From contig ML986784.1 of NCBI GenBank assembly GCA_010094045.1, positions 6,289 through 21,434 on the forward strand: a stretch of DNA of 15,146 nucleotides. Direction: 5' to 3'. Every line of letters starts with the position of its first letter. Within the stretch, counting starts at the first letter, position 1. The translations under genes were made by a program, and so were the position numbers. Under the pieces are notes generated by a model, which saw nothing but the letters and a program-made list of their open reading frames with translations, was not told the DNA's origin and did not search any database. Below, one piece after another: positions 8,867 to 15,146 of the stretch. This DNA is from Lojkania enalia (lineage: Eukaryota > Ascomycota > Dothideomycetes > Pleosporales).

Positions 8867-11800
8867 TAGTACTGAGTTGTACGGACAAGTAGTTCTTTAG
8901 TAAAGTTCCGCCCTATATCCCGTTTAAATTCTCCTAGAGCGATTATATCTTTATAGTCGCTCTAGTCGTTCTATAAGAGTATAGTATAACCAGTCTACTT
9001 ATAAAGAAACTACTATTTTAGGCCGCCTCCCCTCTTACTAATTACTTGTACGTCTTAGATTTTCTTAAACTCCTATTTATCTTCGTTTCTAACGCTGATT
9101 AGCGCTAGTTAATAGTTATCCTATATTTAACTTAATAACAGGTCTTAAGTAATAGGGCGAAGTAGCATTATATAAAAGACGTTATAAATTCCTAATAGGG
9201 TGTCTAGTTGGTATATATTTCGTCTAATAGTCTTAATAACTATATATTGTTAATAGAGCTTATAGAGCTTCTTTTTCCTTATAGGGTCTATCTTAATATT
9301 ATGTATGTTAAGCTAAACTTTATCCTCTAATTAGTATTATAGTACAGGATCCCTCGTATAATTGTAAATTTCTTACTACTACTATTATATATAGGCTATT
9401 ATTACTTGCGTAAATTCGATATAGTCTTTTAGTTTACTAATAATCTATTTTACTACATAAATAGGGTCTCTAGGCTATTCTATTAGCGGCTTCTTTTCTA
9501 GTTATATAGACTCTCCTAAGTTTAGATAATAGCTATAAGTAAGAAAGAATAGGCTAACTTCTGTAGAGGAGGCATCTCTAGTACTAATAGTAATCTGAGC
9601 TAGTAGTAGCTATAGATCCTAGTTATCCTAGTAGTAGTTATAATAGTAGCGGAAAAGCTCTTTAAATAGCTGGTTTATGCGCTCTATACTTCTATTAGTC
9701 TCTAGATAGTATACTATTAATAGCTTTTACTTAATCTTAAGAATTTAGTAGATATATATCTATATACCCTATATAAACTGCTCTCCTCTATTAGAAACTA
9801 TTACTTATAGGAGCCCGTGATATACTATAAAATACTCGATAAACTTATTAGCTAATATTTAGCTCTTAAGGTCTAGGACGGCGATAAAGAGTACTTCTTT
9901 ACTTAAACGGTCTATAATAATAAGAATATACTTATTACTATATACGGTTCTTAGTAAGTTAATAATATAGTCTATTGAAATTTCTAACTATACCCTCTTA
10001 GGGACTAGAAGAGGATATAGTAGGCCTTTTTTTCTAGAACGCTAAATTATATTCCTATTATAAGAGTAGTAATTTTATATAAAGCGTTTAATATCTACTA
10101 CTATTCTAAGCTAAAAGTAGTACCGTAATATTAACCCGATTGTAATATTCTTACTAGAGTAGCTAGCTAAGTAAGAGTTGTAAGTCTCTTAGATTAGCTT
10201 TATATAAAGTAACTTACTCTTAGAAACCTAAACGCGTTCTCTCTATATTAATCTATCTTCTAGAACTAAGAGGTTAGATAGGCTAATCCTAAAGTAACAG
10301 AGGGTTTCTAAAAGTATTCTCTCCCCTACTTTAGTAGTATAGAAAAGTATAGTATACGTCTTATTTTTTTCTTAGGTATTTTACTATAAGATCTCTATTA
10401 GTATTTACTACTCTTTATACGATATCTCGGTTATAGACTCTCTTTTATCTATAGATTCCTCCCCTAATATAGAGTCTTTCGGGGTAACTACCTCTACCTA
10501 ATCGTTAGAAGTATCTTTAATATACTAGTTTCTAGTTTATACGGGGGTTGTATAAACTCTATTTTTAAAATCGGACGGTCTAAAGAGTTAGCTAATCTTT
10601 CTTTAAATCCGCTTATTATTAGCTTCTTTTAGGAGATCCTAATTACGATGCGAGAGAGTATTAGCTAGGATATTAAACTTATCTAGCTTATATTTAAACT
10701 AGAAGTTAAACTGGGTAAAGAATACTATCTACTTTACCTAGTACTTAGAAAGCCTCTATACTTTAGTAAAGTATTTTAGGTTGTAGTAATCTATATAAAC
10801 TATAAAGTACGTAAGTAGTTTTAAGGACTTCTCCTATTTTTTAAGGTATTATATAACTGCTAGTAATTCTTTATTATAGATTAGATAGTTATACTCTATA
10901 GGAAGTATTTACTTTAATATAAAAGCGATAGGTTATAGAACTCCTTTATCGTTGTATTATAAAAACATACCTCTAGTATAATAGCTAGAGGTATTATACT
11001 CTAGAATCGTTTCTCTTTTAAGGTTATATTAGGCTAATATTAGTACTTATACGAAGTATTACTTTAGGTAATTAAAGGCGGTAAGTACCTGATTATTAAG
11101 TTGAAACTATTTCTTCTCTTATTTCCTTTAGATAAGAGTTATTAGTAGAGTAACTACTTCAGAAAATTCTTTAATAAACTAGCGGTAGAAGTTTATAAAG
11201 TCTAAAAAGCTCTATATACCGCGAACTAATATAAGCGCTTCCTAGTCCTAGATTACTTTAACTTTCTATAGGTCTATTTAGATACCTTTTTCCGTATTAA
11301 TAATAAAGCTAAGATATTTTATTATATAGACCTTAAATTCGTACTTATTAATATTAAGTTAGAGGCTAGCATCTATTAGCTTTTAAAGGATTACTTTAAT
11401 ATAGCGCTAATAGTCTTATAGGGAGCCGTCTGTATATATAAGAATATTATCTAAGTATACTAAGATAAAGTCGCTTAAATACTCCTAGATTATACAGTTA
11501 ATATACTATTAGAAGGTACTTAGAGTATTTATAAGGCTGAAGGGTATAACTAGCTATTTATATAAACTATAGCAGGTTATAAACGCTATCTTCTACTCGT
11601 CTCCTTCTTTAATTCGGATCTTATTAAATATAGTAATAATATTAAGTTTTGTAAACTACTTAGCTCGACTAATTTAATTTAGCGTTTCTTAGATTAGAGG
11701 TAGAGGGTAACAGTCTTTCTATATAATAGCGTTTAAGGCGTAGTAGTTAATATAGAAGTAGAAGCTACCCCCTAGTTTTCGTATAAACAGGACCGGTGCT

Positions 11801-12640
11801 ATAGCTAGAGAGTTGCTAACCCGAATAAATCCTTTATTAAGGAGCTCTATTAGAGTCTTCTAAAGGATAAGGAGCATCTCCTATAATATTCTATATAAAG
11901 GACCTAAGGGGATCCTTAAAGGGCTTCTATCTTTCCCTTCCAACTCGATTATATAGTCTACTCCTAGTCTTAAAGGCGGTAGTTTATCGGCTTCCTATTA
12001 ATTAAAGGTATAGAGTTACTATATATATTCTTTAGAAAGTTTCGTATAAGGGTCCGTCTTTAGCTTATTTTCTAGAGCCTTCTAAATGTTAGCTATACTA
12101 ATAGTAAAGATACGGGGTAACTTAGTAAGAAAATCTTATAGGCGTCTCCTATAGCGTTTTACTATAATAGAGAAAGTATATACTAAGACTTAGGTAATAT
12201 TAGCCGTATATTACTACTTCTAAAGCTCCTAGTTTCGTACGATTACCCCCATTCTATAAATATATAGGATTTCCGTTTTTAGGTTAATAATTACGTCCTC
12301 GCTTTACCTCTATAAGCGTCCTAAGATTATACTATAATCTCCTTCTATCCTTAGAACTACATAAGTAAATACCTAACCTAGACTTACCTAACTTCTACCT
12401 ACATCTAGTAAGTTGATAATAGCTACCTCTTTAATAATTCTAGCTGAGAAGTCGCTGAATAATAAGGCCGTTAATAGCGTTAGGAGGTAGAGGTATTCCA
12501 GTCCAGCCTTTTATATAATCCTTTTCTCGACTATTATATATAAGTTACAGCTATTATCTATTAAAGCGAGAAGGCTAAAGATATTATTAAGTAGTATAGG
12601 GGTTATAAATAGAGTACTAGTCATCCGAAATTAATTAAAT
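8866..12640 (-). pseudogene. pol of element 2 (PR-RT-RNase H-IN-chromodomain), RIP-degraded
   Basis: Read leftward this holds: protease LALIDNSCNL with the catalytic Asp intact (codon 12556-12558) but the following Ser and Gly altered; RT from LLNKGFIRVSNS near 11845, with APVLFIRKLGGSF, the first catalytic Asp changed to Asn in KLNIITIF (11641-11643) and YLDN for YLDD at 11446-11457; RNase H with QYNDKGVLQPIAF near 10920-10980; integrase zinc domain about 10250-10050 (ETYNSYLAGYSG, His to Tyr); integrase core ISIDYI (Asp kept, 9970-9972), VSNRGE (Asp to Asn, 9790-9792) and SIERIN (Glu kept, 9682-9684), with DX35E spacing; then NVFYIMLLRP near 9160-9190 and a chromodomain. All motifs share one frame. 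Stops replace Trp, Gln and Arg codons. The start is approximate, and the end is the TAG at the polypurine tract, which may itself be RIP-made. Confidence 0.92.
8905..9085 (-). other. Chromodomain at the C-terminus of element 2 Pol
   Basis: In the pol frame the minus strand reads EFKKI-stop-DVQVISKRGGGLK, two stops, FLYK-stop-TGY, then an acidic stretch ending in ALGEFKRDIG. The pattern (E.E.I.D, a basic Gly-rich loop, FLVKW.GY, then W) fits a chromodomain if the TAG codons were TGG (Trp) or CAG (Gln). It lies in phase with integrase and RT. It is less well preserved than that of element 1. Confidence 0.75.
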
Positions 12641-12760
12641 TTATCTAGTACTTACTTATTCGCCTGCTCTTTTTATAGCTCTAAACGCTAACTTCCGTTT
12701 AGAGCGATACTTTTCCTATTCTATTAGCTTAGGCTATATCTCTACATTTCTTATCATATT
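12641..12760 (-). other. gag-pol junction of element 2
   Basis: The gag phase (zinc knuckle codons starting at 12869) and the pol phase (protease codon starting at 12558) differ: the gap is 311 bases, so pol is in the -1 frame relative to gag. The switch should occur in or near this stretch. No slippery heptamer can be trusted after this much mutation. Confidence 0.5.
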
Positions 12761-12827
12761 AAATAGGCTCTAGCGGCATCGTACAAGCCTAATTAAACCG
12801 TATACTATTCCTAGGCGAAGCGTAGCA

Positions 12828-12869
12828 GTAGCTTTAGATAAAGTAACCCCTATTTCCGTAGGTAAAATA
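12828..12869 (-). other. Degraded CCHC zinc knuckle of element 2 gag
   Basis: The 14-codon spacing is exact for CX2CX4HX4C, and the intervening Gly residues and aromatic positions are kept (FT, GNRG, FI). All three Cys codons and the His codon are now TAT or TAC, as expected from G-to-A in TGY and C-to-T in CAY. In the living element it would have bound genomic RNA for packaging. Confidence 0.8.
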
Positions 12870-13040
12870 GGTATTCTATTATTTCTAAGCCTTCAGCTCT
12901 TTCTCGGTAATATTTCTCATCTTCTCTAGTAGTTAAAGCCTTACATCTAAGCGCCGTACGAGTTTATAATTAGCTATTAGCGTCTAGTCTATAGTATTAT
13001 TAATAGTAGCTAACAGTTGTAGTTGCGGGAGCGGCATAAA

Positions 13041-13060
13041 TAGCTGTCCCTAGCTGTCCC
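13041..13060 (+). repeat. Exact 10-bp tandem duplication in element 2 gag
   Basis: TAGCTGTCCC occurs twice head to tail. Gag phase before and after it agrees (13340 to 12869 is a whole number of codons), so it is either ancestral or compensated. Confidence 0.7.
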
Positions 13061-13880
13061 TTATCTAACTAGTCTTCCCCCTACTAAAAGGCTATATAAA
13101 AGTGCTATTAAGTTTAGCTGTTTTAAGACGGTTATTAAGAATATAAAGTTTTCGTACGAAGGTTGTATATAATATAAGATCTTCCTTACTAACGCCGCTA
13201 ATTATTAATTAGCGGAGTTTAGGATAAATCTTCCCTTCTAAATCTTATATCTTAACTTAGTCTAGGTAAGAGTTATACGATACTTTTATAGAGAGACGAT
13301 TATATTCGACTAGAAATTTAATAAAGGTTTTATTACCTTGTCTTAGGGTTTTAAACTTAATCCCGGCTTGTTTCTAATAGTAGGAGTTATTATATCGTAT
13401 ATCTATAATTGTCTAGAATTTATTATAGATAAGGGTACTTATAGTAATATATTTTTTATACAACTGAAGGTATATTCTAGTATTACTCTTATAAAACGAT
13501 ATTATATAGGCTGCTACTATTATATCTATTAAGCCTATAGATAAACTATTAATACGGATCTTAGTCTTTATACTACTTTTCCAAATAGGGTATACTTTAC
13601 AGTTTCTTTAGAACTTGTCTAGCTTATTAAGTATAGCTTTTATACGAATAGGCTTAGTAGTTATTAATAGTATAGTTGGTAAGACGCTCCCTTTAGGGGC
13701 TAAATACTTATTTAGTTGCTCCTCGAGCTTCCGATAAAGGCTTGTTCTTTTAAGTTACTATTACTACTTTTCTTTCTCTAGGCATTTCAGCCTAGCTGCT
13801 ATTTTAGCGAACTGTCTCTATACAGTCGCTATATCGAATCCTTGTTCTATCGGTCCGTTTTAGTCTATAATTTCGTACGG

Positions 13881-13937
13881 TAGTAGGTCTGCTTAGCAGT
13901 TAAGATAGAATCTAGTATAGTATAAGCTTTAACAAAT
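13881..13937 (-). promoter_or_regulatory. Leader and primer-binding region of element 2
   Basis: This short stretch lies between the 5' LTR and gag. The primer-binding site should begin at 13937 reading leftward (ATTTGTTAAAGCTTATAC). RIP changes prevent assignment to a tRNA. The call rests on position only. Confidence 0.55.
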
Positions 13938-14139
13938 TAAGAAGGTCTAAGGATATAATAGGATTAGATATAATAAGAATCTATTATTATTAAAGCTAGA
14001 GTAAGAGAAGAGAAGGTATACGGTAGTAAGATATATATTATTCGCTTACTTTAGTCTAGGTAGGTATAGGGTCGTATAAGAGCAACTGCTATTATAGCAT
14101 CGTAGGAATAGGACTGAGCTATAGGCCAGGACCTTTACA
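13938..14139 (-). repeat. Element 2 LTR, right (5' LTR of the element)
   Basis: This is the 202-bp partner of 8636-8837. It would have held the leftward promoter of element 2. It keeps the CA terminus (TTTACA at 14134-14139). Confidence 0.95.
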
Positions 14140-14144
14140 TATAG
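14140..14144 (+). repeat. Target site duplication TATAG, right copy (element 2)
   Basis: This is the exact second copy of 8631-8635, immediately outside the right LTR. Outer-element RNase H sequence resumes at 14145. Confidence 0.95.
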
Positions 14145-15146
14145 TACTTTATAATAATAAAGTAGTTAAGCTACTAATAAATCTATTAGTTAAAATATCT
14201 ATTAAAGTTTAATTTTAGTATTATATACTAATCTAGAAAATTTAGAGAGAAGTCTAATACCTTAACTTAAAGGTTATAAGATAAACCTATATAAAAAGAG
14301 GCTTATAGAAGTTATTAACAGATATTACTTCATCCTAAACTATTCTAATAGATAGAAGTAGGCTAATTAATTATAGAGATTATTAACGAAAAATACCTAA
14401 ACGATAATCTAATTTAAGATACTCTAAAGCTACTAAGAAAAGAAATCTATTAATCTAAACTCTTAACTCTAGCTAACTATAAAGAATATAATAACCGACT
14501 ATATTATTAAGATTGACTTATAGTATTAGACTATAATAAGCTAAAGCTTAAGCTGCTATAAGCCGTCTATAACTTACTATCTAGTAGATACTCTAGTTAA
14601 GGAAAGACCTTAAAACTACTCTAATATAAGTACTATTAGTTAAAAATATTCGACTTAGTATAATAATATATAAGCTATTATTATATATACTAAAGAAGTA
14701 AGGTTTCTAAAAAGAAGTACTATAGATTACTAAAACTATTACCTATACCTAAATAAAGGTTTTAAAATATCTCTATAGATTTTATAACTAATCTACTAGA
14801 ATTAGAAGGTTGTATAAATATTATAGTAGTAGTTAATAGGCTTAGTAAGTATAGATACCTAATACTATACGCAAGAATTAAAGCTCTTAATATTATCTAA
14901 CTATTCTATTACTATATATAGGTTTACTATAGACTATTATATACTATTATATCTAATTATAAGATATAGTTTATTTCTACCTTTTATTAAAAGCTTTATA
15001 AATAGCTATAAATTAATATATATATATTAACTAGCTTCTACTTAAAGATTAATAGCTAGATAGAGAATGCTAATATAGTAATAGAATAAGTTTTCTAAGC
15101 TTATACTAGCTATAAATAAGATAACTAGGTTAAATAGCTACTAATC
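14145..15146 (+). mobile_element. Outer Ty3/gypsy element, piece 3 (RNase H end to integrase)
   Basis: This is the right piece of the outer + strand element. It aligns to the reverse complement of 2264-3265 in element 1 with no net length difference over 1002 bp and continues beyond the window. By comparison with element 1, the missing right part should hold the rest of integrase, the chromodomain, the 3' repeats and an LTR. Confidence 0.94.
14145..15146 (+). pseudogene. pol 3' part, outer element (RNase H end and integrase), cut by window end
   Basis: The frame continues from 8635: RNase H connection (YFIITK, LKFNFSIIY), then the integrase zinc domain at about 14560-14702. There, AVYNLLSSRYSS and YYYIY-stop-RSK show the two His and two Cys turned to Tyr. 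The catalytic core follows: SIDFIT keeps the first Asp (14778-14780), ISNYKI has Asn for the second (14955-14957), and IENAN keeps the Glu (15063-15065). The Asn-to-Glu spacing is 36 codons, matching DX35E. Phase agrees with the RT at 7964 when element 2 and one target copy are removed. The chromodomain is beyond the window. Confidence 0.92.

Larger units (their letters stand above)
12761..13880 (-). pseudogene. gag of element 2, RIP-degraded
   Basis: This is the Gag precursor of element 2. In one phase the minus strand reads a Lys/Glu/Leu-rich N-terminal part (FAKIAARLKCLEKEK), then a capsid-like region with ILNKLDKF, TLRQGNKTFIKFLVEYNRL and YPKLR. It ends in a nucleocapsid zinc knuckle at 12828-12869, where the CX2CX4HX4C residues are now Tyr at all four positions (NTYFTYGNRGYFI, then SY). 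Capsid and knuckle are in phase over 471 bases. Sequence similarity to the gag of element 1 is weak apart from these general features. The start codon cannot be recognised, so both ends are approximate. An exact 10-bp tandem duplication lies at 13041-13060. Confidence 0.82.
8636..14139 (-). mobile_element. Element 2: complete Ty3/gypsy chromovirus of a second family, RIP-degraded
   Basis: This is a full-length 5504-bp LTR retrotransposon on the minus strand, nested in the RNase H region of the outer element and flanked by TATAG duplications. Leftward from 14139 the order is 5' LTR, short leader, gag with zinc knuckle, protease, RT, RNase H, integrase, chromodomain, polypurine tract and 3' LTR. 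Its LTRs (202 bp) and gag share no obvious similarity with element 1, so it is a different family of the same broad group. Coding parts carry many transitions and stops but keep phase. The two LTRs differ at about 15 positions by eye, all transitions. Confidence 0.96.

Noticed and set aside
1..15146. Mitochondrial or plastid origin suggested by the high AT content
   Set aside because: Nested LTR elements, 5-bp target duplications and CpA-directed transitions are nuclear features. No organelle gene or RNA is visible.
1..15146. TATA boxes, polyadenylation signals and bacterial-type terminators
   Set aside because: In DNA this rich in TA, such short motifs occur everywhere by chance, and none could be tied to an LTR position with any confidence.

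Overview
The window is an AT-rich stretch made entirely of transposon, with no host gene, tRNA or rRNA visible. Three Ty3/gypsy-type LTR retrotransposons, all heavily mutated, can be resolved base by base. CpA and TpG are scarce, TpA is abundant, Trp and Gln codons have become stops, and the differences between paired LTRs are all C/T or G/A transitions. This is the signature of repeat-induced point mutation (RIP), which points to a filamentous ascomycete (Pezizomycotina) and an AT-rich heterochromatic block. The species cannot be told from this sequence.

Layout. An outer element on the + strand runs off both ends of the window. Its pieces are 1-915, 6914-8635 and 14145-15146: the second half of gag, protease, RT, RNase H and most of integrase. 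Element 1 (916-6908, minus strand, 303-bp LTRs, 5-bp target duplication ATAAG) inserted between the protease and RT of the outer element. Element 2 (8636-14139, minus strand, 202-bp LTRs, target duplication TATAG) inserted in its RNase H region. Joining the outer pieces across each insertion and dropping one copy of the duplication restores collinearity with element 1, which is a copy of the same family in inverted orientation. Element 1 therefore serves as an internal empty-site reference for both insertions.

Families. The outer element and element 1 belong to one family. Element 2 belongs to another, with unrelated LTRs and a divergent gag. Elements 1 and 2 both keep gag (CCHC knuckle), protease, RT, RNase H, integrase with DX35E spacing, and a C-terminal chromodomain, so both are chromoviruses. 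In each, pol lies in the -1 frame relative to gag.

State. Nothing here can be expressed as an intact protein. The only open frame of any length (6115-6321, minus) is the N-terminal piece of element 1 gag up to its first stop. Yet the pol frames of elements 1 and 2 run for over 3.5 kb without a net frameshift, so the damage is almost purely point transitions. I see no novel functional system. The main interest is the cleanly solved nest, the mutation pattern and a few non-coding structures inside the elements.
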